A stretch of DNA of 64,000 nucleotides from Capitulum mitella (Eukaryota; Arthropoda; Thecostraca; Pollicipedomorpha; Pollicipedidae), in NCBI GenBank assembly GCA_030062745.1, contig CP099841.1:2790001-2854000 (forward strand), in the 5' to 3' direction. The position numbers were made by a program, and so were the translations under genes. Below the pieces are notes generated by a model. The model was not told where the DNA came from. It did not search any database and was given only the letters and a program-made list of their open reading frames with translations. Below are positions 50,090-62,434 of this stretch, piece after piece. Numbering within the stretch: position 1 is the stretch's first letter; the number at the start of each line of letters is the position of its first letter.

Positions 50090-50266
50090 ATCTTTCATAG
50101 CAATCATAAAACTGCTTTCAGGCTTCGCCGAACTGTTGGTGGCTGGCGAGCCCTGAATGTTGTCTCAAACTAATGACACCATGAGGCAGACGAAAGCGGT
50201 GATATTTACTATTTTTCTGAGTCATGACATTCAGTTGCCTTGATTTCCGTAAGGATCAAGGCAAGT

Positions 50267-50296
50267 GCAAGATCAAATGCAAGATCAAATGCAAGG
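50267..50296 (+). repeat. short 12-bp tandem repeat
   Basis: AAGATCAAATGC occurs twice in direct succession at 50269-50292, preceded by a diverged copy (GGATCAAGGCAAGTGC). Confidence 0.8.
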
Positions 50297-50483
50297 TATC
50301 TGTCAACCACATCGATGACTCGGGCGAATGGCGGTCGACCATCCCAATATAATATCTACTTGCTGGAAACTTAAAACAGCTTCATACCCCTGAAAGACGC
50401 TGAAATCTGCAAAGGGAGATGCAGCGGTGCATGTTTAGGTCAGAGTCGTTTGCCTAAGGAGGGGAAAAATACATCAGTTATAT

Positions 50484-50491
50484 AGATTATA

Positions 50492-50527
<36 letters not shown>
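50484..50527. repeat. AT dinucleotide microsatellite
   Basis: Two TA runs interrupted once by TACATA. A simple sequence repeat. Confidence 0.9.
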
Positions 50528-53480
50528 AACTGCGAAACCATCCAAGAGAAAAATACTTGTTCAGGCAAGGTCAAAGAAATCGAAGTGAAATACCACCGTT
50601 CTGACATCCATCAGGGGAAATGTAAAGAGGTCAAGGGGCATTACCAAATTTTACGGAAATGAAAATCGTATTAATATTCGTAGGAGTTGCATGGAAAGGA
50701 GACATGCAAGAGAATTGCTAGAACTGAAATAATGAAACTATGTAACTAATGCCTAAATAGGACAGTAGTAACGCGGGCAAAACTGGTTCTCGCTCAGCGG
50801 ATGCTGCGGGGTGGTCCTTTGCTCTCGGCTTGCTACAGCACCTTAAGGTCAATACCTGAATATGGTTGCGTCATCTGAGGAGGGGCCGGCAGAACAAACC
50901 TGGACAGAGTTTAAAAGGTTCAACGGGAATTCGCTTATAACCTGATCATTTTGCTGAAAAACGGGAATATCTCATCATTCTAGTCAGTGTAGAAAAAATT
51001 AATGTTGATTGCTTGCAAATCGTGGGAAGAAATTTTGCGTTTTAGGTCACAAAAGTATTTAATGGCGTCACCGACTCTGACCATTTAATCAAATGTTGTA
51101 AAATAAATGTCGCAGCCAGGTAAACAAGAAAAACCCTCAAAATGAGGTTCCTCATGCTCGCGTTGAAACGGTTTATAGAGGAATGCTTTTAACAGCGTCA
51201 CTGGTGACGAATATTTTTTGAACGGCTTGCAAAGAGGCCGACTTCCCAGTCACACTAACAGATTACCAAACGATAAATGGCCACTATCATCAGATTTATG
51301 TAACTCTAATTTTTCATGCATGAATTTTAACTTTGAACCGTTATTCACCCGATTCTTATGTTTGTATATTGCAGACTATAACGGTTTTAATGTCACTGGT
51401 GTTATGACAGAATGCATGTGTGCGTAGTGTACGTACCATTCATCTTTTTGAACCTCCGACTTGGGTGGTGCTCTGGTAAATGTCAGCGGCCCATGCATCG
51501 TAATAAACAAATAGATAAATAAACAGATTATTTCAAGCAGTTGAAAAAGAATGACGCTTCAGAGCAGTATTATTTAAGGGGAACATTCCACATCTGATAT
51601 GTGTCTTGAGCCCAGACAGACATGTAACCTTTAATCGTAGACGCTAATTTGTAATGTATATTATTTCTCAAAACTCTATATTTATGGACTTTCAAAGCGA
51701 TTCTCCGTGAATGTCTTCTGTGTCCCATTTAGAAGTGTCAGACACTTCGTGACTTAATTAGTGAAGACGAATCAATGGACGCATTGCATGATATCTGAGG
51801 ATGGCTACAGAAGATCGCTTTAAATAACTGTGTGTTGCATGCGTCCAGATTTCTTTTCGTTCAGAAATACGTGTTGTCACGTAATCAAGGACATTTAGCA
51901 TACCAACCAAGTTTACTGGTGGAAAATCGACCAAGGTTGAATATTCCGCTTAAGTCCTAGAGGTCATACAGAGGGGGATCCAGAGCATGGTGGCCGCTGG
52001 ATTCTTGGTAAGATGGCAGCGCCATTTTACATGAATGAGGTTTGCTAAAAATTTGTGTTGTTTGCTTAAAATGGTTTAAAAAACAAACGTGACTAACAAG
52101 CGCTAATTTCTTATTGCCGAGGGAACCTCTGTTTCTGCCAACGTCTCTTCAGGGGCTTGCCATCTCATACATAATGCATCAAGCGATAACAAAGGATCTG
52201 GTACCATACCACAATAATGCTCTTAAGTCCCGTGTTACCTTAAGACGATGAGTGTCATTCTACGTTTGTGACAGCCCTACCCCATTGCATCCATCCGCTA
52301 ATGTTGACTCATTGTCTTCTGTGGAGGGGATAACATGTGCCCTGGTGGTCGGTCCCGAAGTTCAGTGAACGTTCTAGATGTTGTGGTCAGCTCCCTGTCG
52401 CGTCCAAAGCTCATTCAAGTGTAAAGATTGTGTTACGGACAGTCGGACAAAAACCTGTTTAATGACTCAAACAACTAACTTGATACCAGTCTTGATGTCT
52501 TTATGCTGTTTTATCGACTTGCGGCATCTTAACTAATTTGTTTCGTTATTTACAATGTGCAGTGCTAAAATATGATCTTCATGAACTTACGTAGTAAGAA
52601 CTAATGAATATAATGTGACTTATCATTCTAATTAACATCAGATGTAAAACAGAAAATGAACAATAAAGCTCACTGCATCATGCCGTATTCTGAACAATTG
52701 CACATAATCCGGACTATTTATCCCATTTAAATGTCCAGATCGATAAATCACTAACTTGTCATTTAACCTGACAATAAATCCGTTTTTTAACACCGTCATA
52801 TTATACTGAATATGTAGCATCAAATGAGCTTATTTTGCTATGATATGTCATATTTTTGCAAACCTAACCCGAGATCAACCAAGGCGACGAGGTTAAATGT
52901 CATAACCTACCTTTTATCTGTTTGCATATTCCCCATGCACATTTATTTGCATACTTCGGATCTCGCCAAAATCTAAAAAAGCATTTTTCTGCACGTTATC
53001 ATATATGCCGGGTTAAATAAATTACGTCGACATTTTCAATCCTTTCCACCTTTTCTTTGTCATATGACATACCCCTCAACACACATGCTGCATTTATTTT
53101 GCCATTCTAACAATGAACAGAAACTGAAACTGTTTCCAAGCCTAGGTTTCTTTCCTTAGCACATACACATTAAGCTTTTAATATCAACCTGAAATCAAGA
53201 TTTGTGCCCCCTTCTAACCAAAAACCAAACCAACTAACCCTGAAAGACATGCCTGCATTTTTCATAACTGGCAATATTTAAGGCCGGTGCAACAAATTAG
53301 GAGGTCTTTAACATGCCAACAGAGAGTTAACTCGGAAGGCCCTTACACAACGGAACATGATTTTCCCATTGTAAACCCCCTTAGTGCGTGCGAAATGGCA
53401 TAGGACATGCGTTTGCGACCACAATCTGCGTCGCACGGCGACGTTTTCAGCGACAATCAGTTTCCTCTTTGCGCATTACG
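50528..53480. other. long gene-less AT-rich stretch
   Basis: No open frame with recognisable features, no transposon ends and no GC island. It is the most featureless part of the window. Confidence 0.5.
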
Positions 53481-55440
53481 CGTTCGCCTGTTTCACTCGC
53501 AGCCAAAGCCCCATCTCGAATCAGACACGGCCGTCATCGCCCGACACGGGCTCACCCGATAAATAACTTGTTTACAATTACGGCCGGGCCCTAATTGGAC
53601 TCGCCGTCAGTGTCGCGTTCTAAATCAGCGCCGCTCGATTGTGTGTCGCGGCGGGAGCAGCGCCGGCCGGCCGGCGCCGCCATAAAACACTCATATCTTG
53701 TTAGCCGGCCATATTATATTAGGCGAGCGGGCCGAACGGCGGCTCGCCCGGGGTGGCCGCCCGGCGCCGCGTAACGGCCGCTCTCATTTCACCAAATCAC
53801 GGCCACGACGGCGCGTAAAACGAGGCGCGCGCGCCGGGGCGCCGAACGCGCCGTTTTTCCCGGCGGCCGCGCCGTTTTTGTCGCGGCGGAAGCGGCGAGT
53901 CGGCAGCACTCCCCGGCACGAATCGGGCGAGGTTAGCGCAGCGGCCGCGAACGCCGTGCGTCCGGCGGCGTCGCTGGAGACGGCGGAAGTCGGGCCGGCC
54001 GACGGGCGCGGCCCACGCACTGCGCCGGCCGCGCCTGCGCCGTGCGCTCTCCGCGTCGGTCCTGCTTCGTTCCGCGCCAGTCATGCCGGTCACGTGGCGC
54101 CGGAAAATGGTAATACGCAGCCCATATGGCTCGGCGCATTCCGTGCCGCTGACGCGGCCGGTCGGCGCCGCCTCGCCACGCACCAGGCCGGCGCTCCGCA
54201 TTAGTTTCACGCGGCCGGCACGAAGAATGGGGTCGGGCCGGGCTGTCGGCGGCGGCGCCGCGGCCGGCCGACCCGGCCCGACCCGGCGCCGCTGCGGCCG
54301 GCCGGCAAAAACGGGCCTCCGCTGCGCGCCGCCGCCGCCGCCGGGCTGGCGGCGCGCTCCGCGTCGCCGGGCGGCGGAGGCGGCGGTCTCCGCCCGGCGG
54401 GACGTCCACAGTGGGCCCGTCAGCCGTCGCCGGCGGCCGCCGCCGCGTCGGCCGCGCAACGTCCCGCGGCGAGCAGCCATATTGGGACGATCGGCGCGTG
54501 CACGCCGCCCGCCGGGCTGCCGAGTGGTTAGCATACGCCGCGCCGGTCCGCCGACAGGGCGGCTCGTCCGCGGGGTGCCGGCCGGCGCTGGCGGCGTCTC
54601 CCCGGCCGCGCCGTGTTCTGGGGTCGCCCGGCCGCCGCTCCACGCGATAAACACATCAGCGGACCTCCCCGGATGCGTCGGCGGCGGACGGAGCCGGCGG
54701 CCCGCTGCCAGCCCGAATGCTAATTCCGATCTATCTTGGAGCGAGCCGACGTACGGAACGCGGCCACTTACCGGCCATCATCTTGTCAGCGCGCAGTTTT
54801 AACTCAATCCATTATTGATTCGGAAACGCCACAAAGCCGGGCGGACGGCTAATGGCGGCCCCGTAATTGTCTGCGGGTATTGGAAATTGGCCGTAATTGA
54901 GCACATCCCGGCCGGTCGGAGGGGGCCGGCCGACGACGACCGGGCCGCGCGGTCCGCTCTCAGCGCCCGCTCCCAGGCGCCCCTTGTTTACAGGCCCGCC
55001 GGCGAGGAGCGCGGCCGGCACCTGTGTCCGGCGCGCGGCGGCGTCGATCTTTGACCGGCCTTGGTGCAGGCTGTCCCGACGGCGGCTTTCACCGGGCTCC
55101 TGACGCCGGGCGCCGCGCCCGGCGCGCCTTCGCCGAGACAAAAACGGCGCGCTCGCGGAAACGGCGGGGGAATGCTGAGCAGGCGCGGCGTCACGCGATC
55201 GGCCGGCCCGGCCCGACCCGGCCGACCGTCCCACAGCCTCATGGAGCGGCGCTATGACGTGACCAGTCCTCCCCAGCGCCTGGTTCTCGTCGAGAAGCCG
55301 CACTGCCGGCCCACTGTCGCCGTTCGCGGAGTGACGTCTCTGCCATTGCTTCCGCCGGCGACAAAAGCGGCGCGGCAATGCTGACGCGGCAGCTCTGGAG
55401 GCGATCACGCCTGGCGTGAAGACTCTGAGGCTGATGTGAC
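53481..55440. other. largest GC island of the window
   Basis: About 2 kb of extreme G+C content with many GCCGGCC strings. AT-rich motifs are spaced through it: TGTTTAC at 53569-53575 (forkhead-type core) followed by AATTA, CATAAAAC at about 53,682, and a CCATTATTGATT / CCGTAATTG group at 54,810-54,900. Frames of 200-285 codons are open on both strands at once, which is expected from composition. I support no gene here. A regulatory or unmethylated CpG-island role is possible. Confidence 0.5.
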
Positions 55441-56960
55441 CCGACACAGCGGCGGAGGTTAATCTTGCCCAAGGAGGCGACCCGGGATTTGGCTATAAGA
55501 CGGTAGAGCCGTACCCTCCGGCCCGACACGACGCGAAGAAGCTAGTTTTTGAAGCTTACGAAAATTCGGTTCCCGATATTCGTCGAATGGAAAATCAACG
55601 AATTTTCGCATCCGATTTGGCACTTTCCTGCAAAACGGAACCAGTCGTGACTGGTAATACATTAGACATCATTTTGCAAGGTTTTAATCACTGAAAATGG
55701 CTGCTAGAAAAACTTAACATATGTCCGGCACTTAGGCGGTCCCGCATACCTGTCGTCACCTAATCTTCTTGCAGCCGGTTTTAACTGGTATTCAGCCGTT
55801 GTGTACTTGCTATTATCGCCCTTTTCTGGCAGGGGTAAAAATGGGACAAATGCAGTGTGGGCCATAACACATGTCTCGTTTCTAGGACGTGATTTATTGC
55901 AATGTGGGCGGGTTGTATGTTTCCTTTCAGTTCAGTGCACAAGTACAGGTGCTGAAAACGCTGAGACAGAATGCAGCATTAATTAACTCATTAACCGACC
56001 GTTAGTGGAAAAAAGGCTCTGATACAAATTTTTAGTATGCAATGCAAAGGTGTTCTGATCCAGTATTTTAACGTGAAATGTATTGGCTGGGCTCATTTAC
56101 AGGAATTCGCCTACGTTGTCGGTAAAATTGTTACCAGATGCATGTTCTACTGGAAAATAAATATCCGTCTTTGCAAGACCCAGGAACCTATTGTGAAACT
56201 GCATAATGATTCCACACTTCTGTCATGAATGCCCAGAGATGGTTTGCATGCATACCTACCTGCATGATCTTTCTCGCACATCGGCAGAGGTGTTTCCAGG
56301 CACACAGTTAGCCTATCGACATCAGGAAGCTTCTGTAAAGCTGGGTTTGGTTTGCAGAAGCTTTCACTCGTTTACCTCCTGGAAAGTTTGAACATGTCGG
56401 TATAACGCGAATGCCTTGAAATGGAACGAAACATACAAGTATCCTCGGTTCCAGCAAATAGGCTACTGGTTACTCAGTCCAAGCTTAAAGAACCTGGCTG
56501 AACCGCAAAGCCCTGCATATTTTTGCTGTTGCAGTTCGCGGTGAAGTAAATATTCCCTCGGTAATAAAACTGAACAGGTAACTTTCCAGGAGCTTTCACA
56601 TACCGAATGACTTGTCAGCGTTTTTGCAGTGGCACACTGATGGTGCGCTATCATCAATTACCATAATAAATGACGGGAGGAGCTGAAGAAGCTGAATCAG
56701 CACGCCCTACTCTAGTCCCCTTCCCACACAAATGCATAACCGGCCCATACGTCACACATCATGACACGGACGCACAAGAAGAGAGCACAAAACACCGGAC
56801 TCGCCGATAGTCTTTTGTCGGGCCTGGTGTGTTTTGGCACACAGGACTCGCTTTCAAAGCCCGCCCAGGCGCCCGCATTCACTGCCCGGAATTCATTCAG
56901 CGCCGCGCGGCCCGGCCATGAAAGGTAGCAGCCGGCTCCGCCCGACTTCAGTAAGAGCAC
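55441..56960. other. gene-less DNA
   Basis: Ordinary composition; nothing recognisable. Confidence 0.45.
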
Positions 56961-56979
56961 AGGGCTTTCTCCGAACCTC

Positions 56980-56982
56980 CGG

Positions 56983-57015
<33 letters not shown>

Positions 57016-57018
57016 TCG
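56980..57018 (+). repeat. GGC trinucleotide microsatellite
   Basis: About 11 GGC triplets in a row at the right side of a small GC-rich patch. Confidence 0.9.
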
Positions 57019-57236
57019 GCGCCGTCGGCTGGCGCCTCGAATAGGGTCAGGTCGTGTCGGTGCTGCCGGCAGACCGATGCCCGGCGACTGGCGAGCCTGG
57101 CATTAACGAGGTCCGTAACTGATGATGTGGCGAGTCATTAACTCACCGGATGATGAAGTGGCGCCGGCACCGCGCGGCGCGCCTGACCGTCATCTCTCCA
57201 CAGGGCGGCGTGAGGCGGTTAGCATTGACGCCGGGC

Positions 57237-57660
57237 GGCTTGACCGGGTCACCCTCGGAACTCCCTGGTCTGACCGGGTCACTGTCGGAATTCCGAACCC
57301 GTCAGCCTCTAAACCCTGAGCGAGTCACCCTCAGAACTCTGAAACGGCCGGTTTCCGAAACCTAGGTCATACTGACGGCTTTGAAATGGTCATTCTCCGA
57401 CCCTGACCGAGTCGCTCTCAGGACTCTGAACTGGCCACTCTGCGACTCCTTACCGGGTCATCCTCAGAATTCTGAACCGGTCACTCTCCGACCCATGACC
57501 AGATCATCCTCAGAACTCTGAACCGGTCACTCTCCAAACTCCGACCGAATCGCCCTCAGAGCTCCGAACTGGCCGTCTTCCGACCCCTGACCGGGTCATC
57601 TTCACTGACCCGGTCACTCTTCTGCAGCCCCTAACCGGCTCGCTTCCAGACCCTGACGAG
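57237..57660. repeat. 46-bp minisatellite
   Basis: The anchor CTCAG(A/G)A followed by CTCTGAACYGGTCACTCT-like sequence starts at 57417, 57463, 57509 and 57555, an exact 46-bp step. Diverged units lie to the left (57254, 57284, 57330) and right. Each unit holds two related halves (GACCGGGTCAYCCTC and GAACCGGTCACTCTC). Confidence 0.85.
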
Positions 57661-59041
57661 CTCATACATATATTTCTGGAGGGACACTCACAGAGGTTTG
57701 AACGAGCTAACAGGAGGTTCTGGTCCGGTCAGCATCCTTCGACCCAGACTGGATTCCTGCTGTCGAAATGTCTCTCGGCGCCGCCAGTCGGACCCTTGTT
57801 CCGAGGCGTGCCGACAAACTCGCGCCGCCAGGGGTCCTCCGGCCTGGCACACCTCCACGGAGAAGCGTGACTGCCTATCGCCAGCGCCCGAGCCCCGACC
57901 GGGCAGGAGGCCTGTCCGCCGCCGAGTTTTTGTGCCGTTCCGCTATGCAAATCGGATGACGGACAAATATTAATGCGCTGTACGCCGCCGTTCGGCGGGC
58001 TTCCTGTACAGCAGACCCGCGGACCGAACAGGAGTAGCTGCGACGGGAGCGCTCGGCGCACCCCAGCATCGCTCTGCTCCGATGATGAAGCACTCCGCTC
58101 ACATGTAGACGGCACGTGCTACGTGGGAGTAAAGCTTACCAAGTAGCCGCAGCCAGCGTTTGCATTCTGCAAAAACGGATGCTACCACTTTATCTCCGAA
58201 ATACAAGTGACATGCGGCCGAGGCATGCAATGAATCACCCGGTTTGTTTACATATTCCGTGCGGCGGATTTAATTGATCCCAGCTCCGAGCGACGGTGGC
58301 GGCATACAGAGTCTGCGCGGAGGCCACCCCAGTTGCAGCGGCGGCGTAACCCTCACCTCGGACTGACTGAGGAAGCGTTCAGGTCACGCGCCGACATTAA
58401 CAATGGCAAGCGGGGCGGCCGTCTCGCCACGTTGGTGCCCCGTGCTGCTGCGGGGCCTTGAGGCCCGCGCTCGGGGCCTCAGCCGGCGGCAATTGCCGGC
58501 GATCATCGGCAAGGGCACAGCGCCACTGCGCGGGCACGCGGACTCAGTGCTGGCGCAGCGGTGGTGACAGGAGCTGTGGGTACCGACGTCCTGCCACCGC
58601 CGACGGCAGGTCACGGGGTCGCGCCGCCGACAACGACAGGCCACCAGTTCCTGCTGCCGCCTGTGACTGAGATCGTCGCGACCTTCTGCAGTCGGCGACA
58701 GCCATCGAGGTGGTCTTTCTGTTGACAGTGACAACGCAAAGAATCCTTGCCGTTAAGGACCCAATCCGTGCTGTCTGCTGTTAAGGATCTGGTGACATCG
58801 AGTAACGACTCACAGGATCCTGGTGCCGTCAGTAAGGACTAGTGACCATAAACTGCTGCTGTCGCCAGAGGCAGCAGTCAAGACTTAGGGACCCGAAATC
58901 TTCAGCGAAGAACGCAAGAACGCAGCTCAAGGACCCAGAAGCCGCCGGCGGAAAGTCCTGAAATCGTCCCCAGTAACCGTACAAACTCCGCCCCTGTCGC
59001 TCCTCGACCTCGGACCGCGCCGCAGCCGTCCTTCAGTGGTG
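57661..59041. other. moderately GC-rich DNA left of the peptide ORF
   Basis: No gene recognised. It contains TGTTTAC (58245-58251, forkhead-type core) and TTTAATTGATC (about 58,268) within GC-rich sequence, and faint repeats of AAGGAYCTGGTG-like sequence at 58,740-58,860. Confidence 0.4.
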
Positions 59042-59272
59042 ATGGCCGCCTGGCGCCGCTGGCTGGCCGTGGTGCTGCTGGTGCTGGTGACGTCCGCCCC
59101 GCTGGTGGCGCCCACCTGCGGCCGAGACTGTCCCGGCTCCCTGCTGGGCAGCTTGGTCTGCTGCATCTTCTCTGGCAGGTGCTGCCTGGGTCCGCTGGCC
59201 GTCGGCCGGCGGCGCAGGCAGGCCGGACAGCTGCCGTCGTCTGATGGCGAGGGATCCAAGCCGGGCCTGTAG
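59042..59272 (+). CDS. putative secreted six-cysteine peptide precursor (unknown family)
   Basis: A 76-residue frame from a true ATG in good context (G at -3 and +4). The N-terminus MAAWRRWLAVVLLVLVTSAP is a textbook signal peptide: basic pair, hydrophobic core, small residues at the likely cleavage point before TCGRD. The next 30 residues hold six cysteines spaced C-x3-C-x10-CC-x5-CC. They are followed by GPLAVGRRRR, which has the form of an amidation and dibasic processing site of neuropeptide or hormone precursors, then a hydrophilic tail to the stop. I do not recognise the family; the cysteine spacing does not fit trissin, CCHamide, allatostatin C or knottin patterns that I know. It may be one exon of a longer gene: GCAG|GTGCTG inside the frame could act as a donor. 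GC-rich DNA makes chance frames common, so it remains a candidate. Confidence 0.45.
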   Translation: MAAWRRWLAVVLLVLVTSAPLVAPTCGRDCPGSLLGSLVCCIFSGRCCLGPLAVGRRRRQAGQLPSSDGEGSKPGL

Positions 59273-60265
59273 GAGGACGCTAGCGAATGACAAGAACTGA
59301 ATAGAAAAACTAGTGCTTCTTTTGAAGAATGGAAGGTTCTGAGACAGCTTCTGCGCAGCAATCATTTTTTTTTAGTAAAACTGTGCGATGCGGTTCGATG
59401 AAACGTCACTCTAAGCGCATTAATGTTTTCAAGAAACGTCGAGAAAGGAACGTCACGCGGCAGCACGTGACTCCATTTTACATTAAGGTCAAGATAAGAA
59501 GTCACCGCTGCCAGGCAATGTGGACAGCTCTCCTAACGGCATTATATTAAGGCATGGTTAGGTGTATTTGCGGAGCCAGCCAGAGACACGCCGCCGCGAT
59601 TGGCTGCCAACCTCGTCCCCGCCGTGCAACAGAGTGTACACCCAACCCGCCGCCAGCCGCCGCCGCGCAAACACTTCGACAGGAGCCAATGTTCCAGTCA
59701 CTGCGTCCACTTGCAGCACAAACAGGCCCGACGTCCGGGGTGGTGGTGCCGTTCTCCGGGCTGCAGCGGGGATGTGAGCCCGGCGTGCTCAGACAAGCTC
59801 TGCTGGGGGGGGGGGGAGAAGGGGGGCGTTCTCAGAGGCCGCTCCTGACCCCCCTGAAGGAGGCCGTGTTCCAGGCGTGACCTGTTCTGCTACTGTTGAC
59901 GTGGTAACGTGACGCTTGCAATGTGTAAAGCTTCGGGGGTTGCGGTTTTCTGCTGCGCCCAGTGCTTCAAGTGCAATGTGTCAAAGCTCTGCAATCGTAT
60001 CAGCTACCCATAGTTTGGCGCTTTGTCCATGAGTAAACCTTATTCCGTTGCATTACTGCCACGCGAAACGTGCTTCAGTGCCCGATGGTCCATATCATAC
60101 GTGTCTGCGTTGTGGTAAGCCGCGCGTTTCAATCTCCTCGAGCTCTGCGCTATTTTCCGCGTGTTCCGCGCTCGAACTCTCTTCCTGCTTCTTCCTGCGT
60201 GGACCGTGCTTTATCATTCTTTTCCTCGGTACCCCGAGCTCCACGGCCGCAATGCCCGGTGTTCG
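59273..60265. other. gene-less DNA
   Basis: No gene recognised. There is a G-run of about 10 at about 59,806. Confidence 0.45.
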
Positions 60266-60267
60266 AC

Positions 60268-60545
60268 GCCGCAGAGCTCCGTCAGTGAGCCCTGCTCCGG
60301 AGCTCCCTCAATGAGCCGCGTTTCGGAGCCCTCTCAGTGTGCCGTGCTTCGGAGCTCTCTCGGTTTGCCATGCTCCGCAGCCCTCTGCGTGCCGTACTCC
60401 GGTGTTTTCTCAGAGCTTCGCGCTTCGGAGCTCTCTCAGTGTGCCATGCTCGGGGTTCCGAGCTCGCGGCCCGGACCGCTTGCGTGCCGTGCTCCAGAGC
60501 TCCCACAGTGTACCGTGCTCCGGAGCTCTCTCCCGCGCGCCGTGC
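60268..60545. repeat. 26-bp minisatellite
   Basis: The unit CGGAGCTCTCTCAGTGTGCC plus GTGCTT recurs. Its start falls at 60272, 60298, 60324, 60350, 60376, 60400 and 60426 (26-bp steps, one of 24), with further diverged units to about 60,540. Confidence 0.85.
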
Positions 60546-62434
60546 TGGCAGCGCGGACCGCCCGCGGATCGGCGCCACGTTCCTCTGCAGCCGAGCGGCG
60601 GCCGGCGCTCCACGCCCGTCTGTGTGGCGGCCCCCGAAGGCCATGAAAATTACGGGGACTGCCTGATTAGCCGATGTAATGGACGTGATAAGTGGCCGGG
60701 CCGCATGTGTAGGTGCAGGACGACGCCGGGCCGGCGGCCGGGCGCCGTGGGAGCCTGTCCGCCTGGCACGTCGGCCGGTTCAACACGACGGCGACGGCGC
60801 GGGCCGCGCGGACGACGCGGAGCTGCCGGCTTCATGACCTTCGCGCCGAGCCGGGACCGGCCCGACGCGCGCCCAGTCAGCACCCGGCGGAATGTGCAAC
60901 TGCGGCCGTGTGAGAGCGCAACTGTTGCACAACATGCCAAAGCCCGCCGTTATCTTCAGTTTCATTGGCCATTTGACTCTCCCCGGAATCGTAATACACA
61001 TGGCGGCAGAAGACGTGAGACAAAACTTTGGGTGTAGCCACGTCCCAAAGACGGGGGGGGGAGGCGAATCAGAATATGGGCAGACAGGGCGACCCAAAAT
61101 CTTATTTTTCAACGTTGCGAAAAACGTTTACTTTTCGACCAAATTTGGGCGGGGAGGAAAGCCCGTTTCGCCAAAGCTGGAGGAGACATGCCCCACATCA
61201 TTCCCCGTTGGTTTCACCTTTGGCCAAAACAGTCGACGCCTCCGGCGCCACTCGCTGACGCATTGCTGTCGGTGTCAGCTGCGCGCAGCTCGGCAGTCAT
61301 CCGGCTTGGAACGCGGCAGAGCACATACAGAGCAGTCACGCGCCTCTTGTAACAAGGATCTGATGCATGTAGCGCATGCCGATCGGCCGGCGACTCTGCA
61401 GTGTCACCTTCAGGCTGCTGTACGCACGGGACGGGCACCGGCTCCCTCCGCGGCAGACGCTGTCCACTTCTGATCGGCGACCGGCACTGAGTCAACCACG
61501 CCACAATAGGCAGCTTCCTGTCCGCGGCGGAACTGGCCAATTTAACGCGCCGCCGACTCCGAAAGGCGTATCGATTGGGTGTGAGCCCGCGAAGCCGGCG
61601 AGTTTCCAACGTCAGCCACCTGTCCGGGCCTGGCGGCGGCCTCTCACGCCCCGGCCGCGGCCGCCGGTGGGCGGAGGGCCGGGCAGTGTCGGGTTCCCGG
61701 GGCCGGGGAACACGGCCGCCCGCCGCTCCGGCCGACCGCAGCCGGGCGCGGCGGCGGCGGCCGGCGCCGGACCGGCCGCCGCCGCCTCCGTGCCGGCGAA
61801 TGTCGATGAGTCCGGCGGACGGAGCGGCGCCCGCGGCGCCACCGCCGCTCCCCGGCCGGCTGCAGCGCGCCAAGCGATCGCAATCGGCTCCCCCGCCGGC
61901 CGCGGAACACAGCGCCGGCTCCCGGCTGTGCTGGGACCACGGGACAGGGCGGCAGCCGGACCACGGCCCCGCCGATGGCGCGACTGGCGGCAGACTGGAC
62001 TCCACTGTGTTAACGACATCCGCTCCACTGATGGCAGACTCTGGACTGAAATGTCGGCAGACTTTGGACATCACTGACGGCAGGCTCTGGGCACCGCTGG
62101 CAACATACGCTGGATTGTGCTGATGGAAGTCTCTGGAGTCGTCTGACCGCATAATCTGGGCCACACTGATAATATACTTTAACCTTCATTGACGGTAGAG
62201 ACTGGACCACAGTGGCGGCATACTCTGACAACAGAATGACCTGTGACGAAAAGAAATTTTGGCCCCTGATGATGAAGTATTTCGTGTTTTATTGTTTCCA
62301 GACTATGGACCTCCCAGAGGTAGAGTCAGACTCTGCTGACGCCAGACTCATAGCTTTATCAACATCAGACATCATACTCGTTGGTACCAGGTTCAGGTCC
62401 CAGCCGAAAGCCGAGATACGGTCGACACGAATCA
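60546..62434. other. GC-rich DNA, no gene recognised
   Basis: GC islands at about 60,690-60,900 and 61,620-61,980 flank ordinary DNA that includes a G9 run at about 61,051. A minus-strand frame of 316 codons (61214-62164) is opposed by open plus-strand frames of 182-233 codons and shows no domain. At 62,010-62,230 a loose repeat of CTGATGGCAGACTCTGGAC-like units is seen. Confidence 0.45.

Noticed and set aside
49938-50156. Hydrophobic 72-codon frame starting with ATG
   Set aside because: It reads through the perfect hairpin, the minus strand is open as well, and no family resemblance was found.
53797-54802. Frames of 236-285 codons in the large GC island
   Set aside because: Open on both strands in several frames at once; Arg/Ala/Gly/Pro-rich, as expected from GC content alone.
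60161-60646. 161-codon plus-strand frame with a hydrophobic start
   Set aside because: It begins with GTG rather than ATG and most of it is the 26-bp minisatellite.
61214-62164. 316-codon minus-strand frame
   Set aside because: Plus-strand frames of 182-233 codons are open over the same DNA, composition is extreme, and no domain or signal peptide is visible.
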